NCBI GenBank assembly: GCA_903828675.1
Contig: CAIKND010000221.1
Span: 62,001-126,000 of the forward strand
Source of the DNA: an uncultured Acidobacteriaceae bacterium
Lineage (GTDB): Bacteria > Acidobacteriota > Terriglobia > Terriglobales > Acidobacteriaceae
Direction of reading: 5' to 3'
Length of the DNA stretch: 64,000 nt
How positions within the stretch are numbered: position 1 is the stretch's first letter; each line of letters opens with the position of its first letter. A program made the translations under genes and the position numbers. The notes under the pieces were generated by a model that was not told the origin of the DNA, did no database searches, and saw nothing but the letters and a program-made list of their open reading frames with translations. Below are positions 31,993 through 40,404 of the stretch, piece after piece.

Positions 31993-33447
31993 CTAATCTC
32001 TCTCCGCAATCAGCAAACGCAAATCGCGCAGATTGTGCCCCGTAGGCCCGGTGACGACTGCATCACCCAGAGCCGTGAACATGGGACAGGCGTTGAAGGC
32101 CGCCAGCGACTCCTTGAGGTGGAATCCAAATGCATGCGCGCGGGTCACCGTCGTTGGATCGGCGATAGCGCCGGCCGCCTGTGTGTTGCCGTCGATGCCG
32201 TCGGAACCGGCGCTCAAAACGGTTAGCCGCTCACCCGGATGGTTCTCCAGTTCCAGCGCGCAGGCCATCGCGAATTGCTGGTTGCGGCCGCCCGCGCCAG
32301 GCTTGCGGTTCAGCGTTACCGTAACCTCGCCCACCGAGATCAGGCAGAGCCGCTTATGCGTCGTGCGAAGCGAGTGGAAGAGATTCAGCAGGTAGCGCGC
32401 CGCATCCGCATAGTCCCAGTCGTCGCAGCTATTGTCCACGGCGGCAAAGTAGCCGGCTTTCTCCGCCATGGCCTTAGCGCTCTCCACCAGGTCATGGCTT
32501 GAAAGCAAAATCTCGAATACAGAATCGCGAAAGGCCTCGTCTTCTTCGCTCATGTTGACCGCGGCCGCCACCCGCCGCGCGGGAGCGATCTCGGGTCGCG
32601 CCAGCTTGGGAAAGAACGATGGCCGCCAGCCCTTGTTGCCCGGTGACTCGGGCATATCGTCACGCTCGAAAAACGCGCGGATCGAGGCTGGAAGCTTCGC
32701 CGACAAGTCGTACTTTGCAATCAGCTCGCGTACATCAGCAATTGTGGAGTGATCGGGAGAAGTAGGGCCGGACGAAAGCGCGTCCAGCGTGCGTAGCGGC
32801 ACGTCCGGCAGCAGCAGGCTTACCTTGGCAGCATCGGGCGCGGCCATCGCCAGCCGCCCGCCCTTGACTGCGGAAAAATGCTTGCGCAGCGTGTTGATCT
32901 CGTTGATGGGAGCGCCCGAGGCCAGCAGCAACTGGTGGAATTCCTGCGTCTCTTCCAGCGTGATCTTCGGATCCAGCGGCAGGTCGAACATGGCCGAGCC
33001 GCCTCCGGAGATCAAAAAGAAGATGAGGGTATCCTTTCGGGCTTTCCGCAGAAGCGCCAGCGTGGCGCGCGCCGCGGCAAACGTGTCTTCGTTGGGCAGC
33101 GGATGCCCGCCCTCAAAGTACCGGATGCGCCAGTTGCGGCTATGCGGTACCTGATTCCAGCAGCAGATCCCGCTCAATCCCTTGCGCCGCTTCATCCGAT
33201 CCAGCAGTGTATCCAGCATCGGCCCCGCCGCCTTGCCCAGCGAGATCACAAAAATGCGCTTGTAAGCGGAAAGGTCGATTGTCGCGGGACCGCCACCGTC
33301 CGGCAGCAAGCGGTGCAGCGTGTTGCCTTCGAAGTGCAGGCGCCGGTCAAACGCTGCTGCTATGTTGCAAGCCTTGATCGCGCCGGTAAAGATTTCCGTG
33401 GCCGTAGTGTGCAGTGTGTCCAATGCGGTATCGCTGGCCGGGGTCAT
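31993..33447 (-). CDS. Glycerate kinase, GckA/MOFRL type
   Basis: 484 residues from ATG 33447. This start overlaps the stop of the upstream hydrolase gene as ATGA and has AAGGAG 8 bases before it; an in-frame codon seven residues earlier is less likely. The N-terminal domain has V-I-S-L-G-K-A-A-G-P-M, the glycine-rich F-F-L-I-S-G-G-G-S-A-M and N-T-L-R-K-H-F-S-A-V-K-G-G-R-L-A. The C-terminal MOFRL domain shows L-I-S-V-G-E-V-T-V-T and G-A-G-G-R-N-Q-Q-F-A-M and S-A-G-S-D-G-I-D-G. The enzyme makes 2-phosphoglycerate from glycerate, linking sugar-acid breakdown to glycolysis. Cytosolic. Confidence 0.85.
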   Translation of the reverse strand: MTPASDTALDTLHTTATEIFTGAIKACNIAAAFDRRLHFEGNTLHRLLPDGGGPATIDLSAYKRIFVISLGKAAGPMLDTLLDRMKRRKGLSGICCWNQVPHSRNWRIRYFEGGHPLPNEDTFAAARATLALLRKARKDTLIFFLISGGGSAMFDLPLDPKITLEETQEFHQLLLASGAPINEINTLRKHFSAVKGGRLAMAAPDAAKVSLLLPDVPLRTLDALSSGPTSPDHSTIADVRELIAKYDLSAKLPASIRAFFERDDMPESPGNKGWRPSFFPKLARPEIAPARRVAAAVNMSEEDEAFRDSVFEILLSSHDLVESAKAMAEKAGYFAAVDNSCDDWDYADAARYLLNLFHSLRTTHKRLCLISVGEVTVTLNRKPGAGGRNQQFAMACALELENHPGERLTVLSAGSDGIDGNTQAAGAIADPTTVTRAHAFGFHLKESLAAFNACPMFTALGDAVVTGPTGHNLRDLRLLIAERD

Positions 33448-34151
33448 GGTAATTGCTCCTTCAGCCACCCTGCGAGCGCTTGCTGCATCGGCTCCAGATG
33501 ACCGGTAAAAAAGTGATCGGCGCCGGGAAGGAGCACCAGTCGTTTAGGTTTGGCGGCATAGGCGGCCACTTGGGTCAACTGCGAGGCCGGCGCGAACTGA
33601 TCGTGGTCTCCACTCAGGAAAAGCTTGGGAAGGGAACAGGTACTGAGGGAAGGATAACTGTAACGGCGGTCTTGATCCTCAGTGGGAAGGCCAAGTGCTG
33701 CCAAAGCGCGGACCTGCGCAACGGCATTGCTAGTGCTGCAACAAGCGCCCACCATCATCGCCGCGCCAAAGCTGAATCCGGCTGCAATCACGGGAAGATT
33801 GTATTCGTTTTCAAGCCAGCTCAAACCGGCCAGAACATCGCCCGTCTCTGCCTCGCCATCGTGCGTGCCCTGGCTCAGCCCCGTGCCGCGAAAGTTGAAG
33901 CGCAGAACCGGACAGCCCAACCCCCATTGAGGATCGTTCATCGCCTTCATGGCGTGGTACACAACCTTGTTGTGCATGGTGCCGCTGCCCAAGGGATGGG
34001 GATGGCAAAGCAGCACTGCAAACGGTGCATCTGCGCCACCTTCGTTCACCAACGCTTCCAGCCGGCCGGCTGGGCCGGTCAAATCCACGCTGCGCAGCAT
34101 CGCTGTGGCGGGAACCTGGTTTGGTTGGGCGGGTGTCGTGGTGGCGCTCAT
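33444..34151 (-). CDS. Alpha/beta hydrolase (COG2945-like)
   Basis: 235 residues from ATG 34151, which has GAGGGG upstream; a longer frame to 34304 reaches into the promoter of the divergent M20 gene. The fold shows A-V-L-L-C-H-P-H-P-L-G-S-G-T-M-H-N (oxyanion region), R-F-N-F-R-G-T-G-L-S-Q-G, the nucleophile elbow G-F-S-F-G-A-A, the acid in S-G-D-H-D-Q-F-A-P, and the histidine in P-G-A-D-H-F-F-T-G-H. Members of this family are small cytosolic esterases with unknown substrates. Its stop overlaps the glycerate kinase start, so the two are translationally coupled. Confidence 0.85.
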   Translation of the reverse strand: MSATTTPAQPNQVPATAMLRSVDLTGPAGRLEALVNEGGADAPFAVLLCHPHPLGSGTMHNKVVYHAMKAMNDPQWGLGCPVLRFNFRGTGLSQGTHDGEAETGDVLAGLSWLENEYNLPVIAAGFSFGAAMMVGACCSTSNAVAQVRALAALGLPTEDQDRRYSYPSLSTCSLPKLFLSGDHDQFAPASQLTQVAAYAAKPKRLVLLPGADHFFTGHLEPMQQALAGWLKEQLP

Positions 34152-34302
34152 TCCACCCCTCATTGTACGCGCAACCGGCTCCCCGATTTGTGACCTTTGC
34201 CGCCAGTTAACAGATTTCGCGGCGTCACCCTGGTCGCAGCCGTCACTGCCGATTCTTTGCCTTGAGAAAGTGAAACCCCTTCTAAGGTATTCTGGCTGCA
34301 TC

Positions 34303-35346
34303 ATGAACGATAACTTCCAGCCTCACCCAATCGACCCCATCGCGCTGACGCGCCAATTGTGCGAGATCGAATCCACCACCTACAACGAGGGTGCGGTGGG
34401 CGACTTCCTGGCCGATTTTCTAGCCCGGCGGGGTTGGGCGGTCGAGAAGACACCGGTCGAGCAGCCTCAGGAGAGCGTTGACGGCGGACCGCGCTGGAAC
34501 GTCTACGCCGGCGTGGCTGGCCAGATGCCCGACTTGGTCTTTTCCACCCATATGGACACTGTCCCACCCTACATTCCTTTCAGAGAGGACGACGACTTCA
34601 TGTATGGGCGCGGAGTTTCCGACGCCAAAGGCATCATCGCCGCCCAGGTGGCCGCGAGCGAGGTGCTTCGCGATGCGGGATTCCCAGTAGGACTGTTGTT
34701 TGTCAGCGGTGAAGAGCGCGACTCGGCCGGAGCCAGAGCCGCCAACCTCGTCCCCAGGGGCAACCGCTTCCTCATCAACGGCGAGCCGACCGACAATCGC
34801 CTGGCCCTGGCTTCCAAGGGAGCCCTGCGTGCGACCTTGAAGTGCACCGGCGTCATGGCTCACTCGGCCTATCCGGAACTGGGCGACAGCGCCGTCCACA
34901 AGCTTGTAGAGGTTCTGGGCCGGCTCTTAGCCCTGCAACTCCCCGTCGACAAGGATGCAGGCCCCAGCACGCTCAACATTGGTCAGATTCAGGGCGGGCA
35001 CGCTCCCAACGTGATCGCCGACAAGGCTGAAGCGCAGGTGCTGGTCCGTCTCGTTGGTGATTCCGCCCCGGTGCGCGCCGCCATCATCGAGGCCGCCGCC
35101 GGACTCGCCGAAGTTGCCTTCACCCTCGACCTCGCCTTCGTCCGCCTGCGCGCTATCCCGGGCCTCCCAACCATGGTCGCCAAGTTCGCAACTGATATTC
35201 CCATGCTGACTAACTGGGGTGAGCCACTCCTGCTCGGCCCCGGGTCCATTCACGTCGCCCACACCCCCCAGGAAAAGCTGGCAAAGCAGGAACTGCGAGA
35301 TTCAGTCGACTTATACGTCAAAGTAGCGAAGCAGCTACTGGCATAA
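34303..35346 (+). CDS. M20-family metallopeptidase (ArgE/DapE-like)
   Basis: 347 residues from ATG 34303; an upstream open frame overlaps the hydrolase on the other strand and is not coding. The metal-binding residues are visible: F-S-T-H-M-D-T-V-P-P (H, D), G-R-G-V-S-D-A-K-G (bridging D), S-G-E-E-R-D-S-A-G (catalytic and metal E), and the C-terminal G-P-G-S-I-H-V-A-H-T-P. The dimerisation lid is about residues 180-290 (G-V-M-A-H-S-A-Y-P). The last motif is like that of acetylornithine deacetylases, which makes N-acyl amino-acid hydrolysis likely. The exact substrate is not determined. Confidence 0.85.
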   Translation: MNDNFQPHPIDPIALTRQLCEIESTTYNEGAVGDFLADFLARRGWAVEKTPVEQPQESVDGGPRWNVYAGVAGQMPDLVFSTHMDTVPPYIPFREDDDFMYGRGVSDAKGIIAAQVAASEVLRDAGFPVGLLFVSGEERDSAGARAANLVPRGNRFLINGEPTDNRLALASKGALRATLKCTGVMAHSAYPELGDSAVHKLVEVLGRLLALQLPVDKDAGPSTLNIGQIQGGHAPNVIADKAEAQVLVRLVGDSAPVRAAIIEAAAGLAEVAFTLDLAFVRLRAIPGLPTMVAKFATDIPMLTNWGEPLLLGPGSIHVAHTPQEKLAKQELRDSVDLYVKVAKQLLA

Positions 35347-35408
35347 AAAATCCGTCCCTCGCAAATTCGACTGAGAAGTACGAACTCAAACTGTCGCAGA
35401 AAAGCCCC

Positions 35409-35450
35409 GTGCCCCATCCATTCCGCGCTTTTTGCGGAATGGGTGGGAGA
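35409..35450. repeat. GTGCCCC-type hairpin repeat, copy 3
   Basis: GTGCCCCATCCATTCCGCG at 35409-35427, loop CTTTTT, then GCGGAATGGGTGGGAGA at 35434-35450. The stem is about 14 bp with two mismatches. It follows the M20 peptidase gene by about 60 bp. Confidence 0.85.
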
Positions 35451-35564
35451 GCATGAACTCCATCTCGCCAATTCACCAACCTCCGCGAACTTTCTCCGCC
35501 CCGTCTGCATCCATCCGCCCGCTGCAACATCTAAACCTATGAAGGATTGGAGGATGAATTCAGA

Positions 35565-36119
35565 ATGAGTGCATCAATTTATGACATTCCGGTTCACAAA
35601 ATTACCGGCGAGGACACGTCGCTCGGCGAGTTCAAGGGCAAGGTGCTACTGGTAGTCAACGTAGCCTCAAAGTGCGGCTTGACCCCGCAGTACGAGGGCC
35701 TCGAGAAGCTCTACGAGCAATTCAGCGGACAGGGTCTTGTCGTTGCCGGCTTCCCGGCCAACGATTTCAAAAGCCAGGAGCCCGGTACCGAGCAGGAGAT
35801 TCAAACCTTCTGCACCATGAACTTCGGCGTCAAATTCCCCATGTTCAGCAAGATCGCCGTCGTCGGCCCGGAAAAGCATCCACTCTACGCGGCTTTGATC
35901 GCGGCCCAGCCCAAGGCCACAAGCGTCTCTGAGATTCCCTGGCGCGAGAAGCTCAAGGGCTACGGCATCGAGGGCAACCCAGAGCCGGAACTGCTCTGGA
36001 ACTTCGAGAAGTTCCTGGTCGGCCGCACCGGCGAAGTCGTCCAGCGGTTCGCGCCCGACACCACCCCGGATGCGCCCGCCCTGGTTGCCGCCATCCAGGC
36101 CGAACTAGCAAAGAACTAA
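35565..36119 (+). CDS. Glutathione peroxidase family protein (thiol peroxidase)
   Basis: 184 residues from ATG 35565, with GGAGG at 35549-35553. Catalytic cysteine in N-V-A-S-K-C-G-L-T, followed by the family motif F-P-A-N-D-F-K-S-Q-E-P-G-T with the conserved Gln, and W-N-F-E-K-F-L-V with the conserved Trp. The position that is Cys in F-P-C-N-Q-F enzymes is Ala here, so resolution must use another thiol. Most bacterial members use thioredoxin rather than glutathione. Reduces H2O2 and organic hydroperoxides in the cytosol. A hairpin terminator follows immediately. Confidence 0.9.
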   Translation: MSASIYDIPVHKITGEDTSLGEFKGKVLLVVNVASKCGLTPQYEGLEKLYEQFSGQGLVVAGFPANDFKSQEPGTEQEIQTFCTMNFGVKFPMFSKIAVVGPEKHPLYAALIAAQPKATSVSEIPWREKLKGYGIEGNPEPELLWNFEKFLVGRTGEVVQRFAPDTTPDAPALVAAIQAELAKN

Positions 36120-36129
36120 CCAGGCAATT

Positions 36130-36181
36130 GGCGCGGGTGGCTGAGATCTCGCTACAAAGCGAGACCACAGCCACCCGCGCC
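36130..36181. terminator. Double hairpin between gpx and the YyaL-type gene
   Basis: A perfect 14-bp outer stem (36130-36143 with 36168-36181) encloses a second hairpin TCTCGCT-ACAA-AGCGAGA (36147-36164). ATTT follows. It shares the GAGATC...AAAGCGAGAC...GCCACCCG pattern with the repeat at 54525, so it is both a terminator candidate and a member of the CCCAGGTCTC repeat family. Confidence 0.75.
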
Positions 36182-36196
36182 ATTTATTCTCAGCCC

Positions 36197-38344
36197 ATGC
36201 CCGACCATCTTTCCTCAACGCACGGCGTCTCCAACCTGCTTGAATCGGCGGCTTCCTCCTACCTGCGCTCGGCGCGGCATCAGCCCGTCCAATGGCATCC
36301 GTGGGGTGAGGCGGCTTTTGCACGCGCCCTGGCTGAGGACAAGCCGGTACTGCTGGACATCGGCGCGGTCTGGTGCCATTGGTGCCACGTCATGGACCGC
36401 GAATCCTACGAGAATCCCGAAATCGCCGCCCTCATCAACAGGGACTTCATCGCCGTCAAGGTGGACCGCGACGAGCGCCCCGACGTCGATGCGCGCTACC
36501 AGGCTGCGGTTTCGGCAATTACCGGCCAGGGCGGCTGGCCCCTCACCGCGTTTCTTACGCCCGATGGCCGCCCCTACTTTGGCGGTACCTATATCCCACC
36601 CGACGACCGCTATGGTCGCCCCGGCTTTGGCCGCGTTCTGCAGGCCATGGCCCAGGTATGGCACGAGCGCCGCGACGAGGCTCTTGAAACTGCCGGCAGC
36701 GTCATGTCCGCCATCGAGCACAATGAGAGCTTCTCTGGCGGTGGTGGCGACCTGACTCTGGCCCTGGTCGACAAGATCGCCGGCTCGGCGCTTGGCAAAT
36801 TCGATCCGCGCTACGGCGGCTTCGGCTCACAGCCCAAGTTCCCCCATCCCGGCGCTCTTGACCTGCTGCTTGAAATTGCCATGAGCCGCGACAACGAGCT
36901 GGCCCGCGATGCCTTCATCACCACCCTTGAAAAAATGGCGCGCGGCGGCGTCTATGACCAGCTTGCCGGCGGATTTCACCGCTACAGCGTCGATGAGCGC
37001 TGGGTGGTCCCGCACTTCGAAAAGATGCTCTATGACAACACCGAGCTGCTCAGGAACTACGTGCACGGCTTCCAGAGCTTCGTCCGCGAGGACTTTCTGC
37101 AAACCGCTCGCGAGATCGTCGCCTGGCTCGATTCCACCATGACCAACCGCGAGCGAGGCGGCTTTTATGCCTCTCAGGATGCCGACGTGGGACTCGACGA
37201 CGACGGCGACTACTTTACCTGGACAGTGCAGGAAGCGGCGGCAGTGCTCGATCCGGCCCAACTCGAATTTGCGGCCAGCTACTGGCATATCGGCGAACTC
37301 GGCGACATGCACCACAACCCCGCCAAGAACGTCCTCCATGTGGATTCGACTCTGGAAGAGCGCGCCGCAAAAGGGGCTGACCCGGAACACCTGCGCGGAC
37401 TGCGGGACGCTGCAAAGCGCAAGCTTCTCGCCGCGCGCAGCCTCCGCCCCACTCCGTTTATTGACCAGACCCTCTATACCGGCTGGAACGCGATGGCGGT
37501 CACGGCTTATCTTGAAACCGCCCGCGTCCTGCGCATGGATTCGGCCCGCGACTTTGCCCTCCGCACCCTGAACCGGCTCTTGGATGAGGCATGGGACGGA
37601 GCCGCCACGCTCGATCACGTTATTGCCTATCCGGATGAAGCCAACGGCACTGCGGCTGAGAAGGCCCCCGGCACCCTCGATGATTACGCCTTCACCGTGC
37701 ACGCCTGCATCGACGCCTGGTTTGCCAGCGGAAACATGAAGTATTACGAGGTGGCGGTCAAGGTCGCCGACGCCATGATCACCCGCTTCTATGACAGCAC
37801 CGGCGGCGCCTTCTACGATGCCGCCGCAACCCAGCAGGGGAAGACGCCGCTTGGCGCTCTCGGCGCGCGCCGCAAGCCTCTTCAGGACACACCCACCCCC
37901 GCCGGAAATCCAACCGCGGCCTCCGCCCTCCTCCGCCTTGAGACCCTGAGCGGACGTCAGGAATATCGCGACATCGCCGAGGATACGCTGGCCTGCTTTG
38001 GCGGCATCGTGGAGCACTTCGGCCTCTACGCAGGCAGCTACGGGCTGGCTCTCGAGCGGCTGTTGCTTGACCCGCTGCAGGTCGTAGTCGTCGGTTCAGG
38101 CCCTGAAGCGGCCCGTCTCGAGGCAATGGCCGTTGCGCGCTTCGCCATCAACAAGACCGTGATGCGTGTCGCGCCTTTCCGCCTGGTCCCCGGCGGCATT
38201 CCTGAGGCCCTGGCCGAGATGTTGCTCCAGGTTCCGCCCCCGTCCGGAGCTGAAGTGTGGGCCATCGTCTGCCGCGGCCGCACCTGCCTTCCCCCCATCA
38301 CCGATGCTGAAGCTCTCCTTCAAGCTCTGGAGCCAATCGCCTAG
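36197..38344 (+). CDS. YyaL/DUF255 thioredoxin-domain protein
   Basis: 715 residues from ATG 36197; the open frame continues upstream through the hairpin, which makes earlier starts unlikely. Residues about 20-170 form the thioredoxin-like DUF255 domain with W-C-H-W-C-H-V-M (a C-x-x-C active-site motif), followed by Y-E-N-P-E-I-A-A-L-I-N. An alpha/alpha toroid-like region makes up the rest (Q-P-K-F-P-H-P-G-A-L-D, V-P-H-F-E-K-M-L-Y-D-N, S-Q-D-A-D and A-G-N-P-T-A-A-S). The human relative is SPATA20. Function is not established; some annotations link it to cellobiose-epimerase-like folds. Cytosolic. Confidence 0.85.
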   Translation: MPDHLSSTHGVSNLLESAASSYLRSARHQPVQWHPWGEAAFARALAEDKPVLLDIGAVWCHWCHVMDRESYENPEIAALINRDFIAVKVDRDERPDVDARYQAAVSAITGQGGWPLTAFLTPDGRPYFGGTYIPPDDRYGRPGFGRVLQAMAQVWHERRDEALETAGSVMSAIEHNESFSGGGGDLTLALVDKIAGSALGKFDPRYGGFGSQPKFPHPGALDLLLEIAMSRDNELARDAFITTLEKMARGGVYDQLAGGFHRYSVDERWVVPHFEKMLYDNTELLRNYVHGFQSFVREDFLQTAREIVAWLDSTMTNRERGGFYASQDADVGLDDDGDYFTWTVQEAAAVLDPAQLEFAASYWHIGELGDMHHNPAKNVLHVDSTLEERAAKGADPEHLRGLRDAAKRKLLAARSLRPTPFIDQTLYTGWNAMAVTAYLETARVLRMDSARDFALRTLNRLLDEAWDGAATLDHVIAYPDEANGTAAEKAPGTLDDYAFTVHACIDAWFASGNMKYYEVAVKVADAMITRFYDSTGGAFYDAAATQQGKTPLGALGARRKPLQDTPTPAGNPTAASALLRLETLSGRQEYRDIAEDTLACFGGIVEHFGLYAGSYGLALERLLLDPLQVVVVGSGPEAARLEAMAVARFAINKTVMRVAPFRLVPGGIPEALAEMLLQVPPPSGAEVWAIVCRGRTCLPPITDAEALLQALEPIA

Positions 38345-38390
38345 CAGCATCAGCCACCAGTTGTGCTTTCCATGCTGCGGATGGGCTACA

Positions 38391-38468
38391 GCAATTCCAG
38401 GATTGGTATACCTCGAAGGCAACCTCGCCCGAATTCTGCCAGGGTACGGTAATTCTGGTTTTGCTCTA
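38391..38468. repeat. Inverted-repeat element, copy A (internally deleted)
   Basis: 78 bp. Left end GCAATTCCAGGATTGGTATACC, right end ...GGGTACGGTAATTCTGGTTTTGCTCTA. It lacks about 35 bp of the centre compared with copies at 40292 and 63369 but keeps the GCAACCTCGC...TCTGCCAGGGTACGGT part. The last three bases (CTA, 38466-38468) are the TAG stop of the minus-strand gene 38466-39158. It lies between convergent genes. Confidence 0.85.
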
Positions 38469-39158
38469 AATGTTCTGGGAAACCGCTGTCCCTTCGCAAT
38501 GCGTTACATCGCTTCGGTAATAGCAGAACGGCGCATCCGGAATCTCCCACCATACCTCCAGGCGATGCGCCACGCGCATGCCGTTCCAAATGCGGAAGTC
38601 GCTGCCCCTTCCTTCCCACTTGGTATCCACTGCGTCTCTGCCCACCATGCGCGGCCGTATCGTGTGACACGAGGTCGGCTCGCCATCCGCTCCGATCTCA
38701 AAATCGACCGCAGCCCCGGTAGGGTCCGCTGAGTCCCGCACACGCAACACAGACTCAGCCACCGCGTTCCACTCCAGTGAAGCGTGATTGACAATCGCTG
38801 CCGGGCAGAGCATCAGCGAGCTTAGGTAACGTTGCACCTCGCCGCGATCGAGCTCCGGCCCGCGCGTGGCCTTCTTCAGCGTCAACAAGCCCGCCAGTCG
38901 GGACATCGCGATCCCGTGCCCGCCTTCATACGCGTCGGTGATCACAATGCCGCTGGTCCGCGCATCCCAGCGAAACTCGCTGAGTCTCGTCTGAAAGGTC
39001 AACTCGGCGGTAAAGGACATCCACCGCGACTCCTCTGACGCGCGCATTTCTCCCTTTTCAGATATCCGCACAGCCTGCAAGCCGCGCGCCGCTGCCTCCC
39101 CCTCAGGGAGCAGGAAGCCTGTGAGTCGTGCGAGCAGCACTGCTGTTTCATGATTCAT
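38466..39158 (-). CDS. DUF6920 (DUF6544)-like protein
   Basis: 230 residues from ATG 39158, chosen as the first Met that begins a homologous pattern; no ribosome-binding site is obvious and the start is uncertain. The protein has the family features: W-M-S-F-T-A-E-L near residue 46, F-R-W-D-A-R, D-A-Y-E-G-G-H-G, G-P-E-L-D-R-G-E-V-Q-R-Y-L-S-S-L, P-A-A-I-V-N and L-E-W-N-A-V. Function of the family is unknown. No signal peptide or membrane segment is present. The stop codon is supplied by the inverted-repeat element at 38391-38468. Confidence 0.7.
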   Translation of the reverse strand: MNHETAVLLARLTGFLLPEGEAAARGLQAVRISEKGEMRASEESRWMSFTAELTFQTRLSEFRWDARTSGIVITDAYEGGHGIAMSRLAGLLTLKKATRGPELDRGEVQRYLSSLMLCPAAIVNHASLEWNAVAESVLRVRDSADPTGAAVDFEIGADGEPTSCHTIRPRMVGRDAVDTKWEGRGSDFRIWNGMRVAHRLEVWWEIPDAPFCYYRSDVTHCEGTAVSQNI

Positions 39159-39434
39159 AGAGGCAGGATCATAACACCGCGTCGCCATCCATGGCTGCCA
39201 CCAGGCTTGCACTCCGATAGATCTTGCCGAGGAGCAGCGTGGAATCCCTCGTTTCTGGCGCGCAGCGCTACTAAAGTATTTGAAGATGATGCGAGAGCGA
39301 CCGCCAAGCCGCAGGCGCCATGAGCAAAACCACGTGAGGGAAGTATCGCTGAAAATCCAACCCCAATGCCCGTCCGGCGCCATCATCCCCTACCCACAGC
39401 AGTGTCATCCTTGAACACAGTGAAGGATCCGCGG

Positions 39435-39851
39435 ATGCCTTTGAAAGTTTCACAGGGTCCTTATTTCCGCTCTGCCGACAATCCGTCCGGGGCGCAGGTT
39501 GACGGGCAAGCCGCGCAATCACCACAATTGCCATTGTTCCCTGAAATCGGTGACTTGAGGTTCTTATCGATGGACGATTCGTCTCAGCACGTTATATCTC
39601 CCCTTTCGCTTGTGATGGTTGTCAGAGTGACAAGCGAAGAGCCGGATTGGGGTGGCTACGAGGGGCGAGTATTTCGGATCGGCTACTACAACGGAAACGA
39701 TGGCCTGGATTGCGTTTGGCTCGTCAATGATGATGGACAATACCAGGAGACGGTTAATCAGGGGATGATCAGGACCCACTTCGAGATACTGCAGCGCAGT
39801 CACGAGTCTGATCTCTACGGAGTAGACAGACCCATAATTGGACCGCGTTGA
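39435..39851 (+). CDS. Hypothetical protein, lower G+C
   Basis: 138 residues from ATG 39435, which has AAGGA at 39423-39427; a longer frame from 39366 is possible. The C-terminal half looks structured: V-M-V-V-R-V-T-S-E-E-P-D-W-G-G-Y-E-G-R-V-F-R-I-G-Y-Y and D-C-V-W-L-V-N-D-D-G-Q-Y. I do not recognise a family. Third-position G+C is visibly lower than in the neighbours, and the gene stands alone between the DUF6920 gene (divergent) and a 550-bp non-coding stretch. It could be a recently acquired gene. Confidence 0.5.
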   Translation: MPLKVSQGPYFRSADNPSGAQVDGQAAQSPQLPLFPEIGDLRFLSMDDSSQHVISPLSLVMVVRVTSEEPDWGGYEGRVFRIGYYNGNDGLDCVWLVNDDGQYQETVNQGMIRTHFEILQRSHESDLYGVDRPIIGPR

Positions 39852-40291
39852 GTCTTTGCGGACGAGTAACCGCCAACTCGTCTCCAACCCGTTTCTCGGG
39901 TTACAGATGGATGGGCGACCATCCGCTCAATTGGCACATCGCTCTGTGCCCCATCCATTCGCCTTGCTTTTGGCGAATGGGTGGGACAGCAACAAACAAA
40001 TCCTCGTGCTTTTCCATACCCTAAGGGTCAAGCCCAGTCATTCATAGCGCCTCGCCCCACCATGAAATGACAAAAACGCACCCGATTTTCACGTCGCTGA
40101 ATTGAAAGAACTTACCCTTAGTTCTCACTGCAGAGAATTACCGCACAAAGGCGCACAATCTTTATAGGTCATGCAAAAACTCAAATCGCTGCCTTCCAAC
40201 GGATGTGGAGGCGCATGCCCACCAGAGGCCCCACCCCCTCCCTACCCTCCCCCCTCCTGTGACGCCACATTGCCCAGGAGGCGATGCCATG
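39852..40291. other. Non-coding region with repeats
   Basis: 440 bp. Contains the hairpin repeat at 39946-39986 and a C-rich stretch near 40228-40256. It has no open frame with family likeness on either strand and is followed directly by the inverted-repeat element copy B. G+C is lower than the average of the window. Confidence 0.6.
39946..39986. repeat. GTGCCCC-type hairpin repeat, copy 4
   Basis: GTGCCCCATCCATTCGCC at 39946-39963, T-rich loop, and GGCGAATGGGTGGGA at 39972-39986. The stem is about 14 bp with one or two mismatches. It lies about 95 bp after the hypothetical gene at 39435-39851. Confidence 0.85.
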
Positions 40292-40404
40292 GCAATTCCA
40301 GGATTGGAATACCTTGAGGGCAATTGACGAAGTGTAAGCGGCCATCTGGGAACGGCGACAGCGCGTGATTTCTGCCAGGGTAGGGAAGTCCCGGAATTTT
40401 TCTA
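40292..40404. repeat. Inverted-repeat element, copy B
   Basis: 113 bp. The left end GCAATTCCAGGATTGGAATACC is an imperfect inverted copy of the right end (GGTAGGGAAGTCCCGGAATT). Aligns along its whole length with copy C at 63369-63480. Its last three bases (CTA, 40402-40404) are the TAG stop of the MarR-type gene. Confidence 0.85.

Noticed and set aside
33949-34302. N-terminal extension of the M20 peptidase
   Set aside because: It is antisense to the hydrolase gene start and has no family likeness. The M20 domain begins right after ATG 34303.
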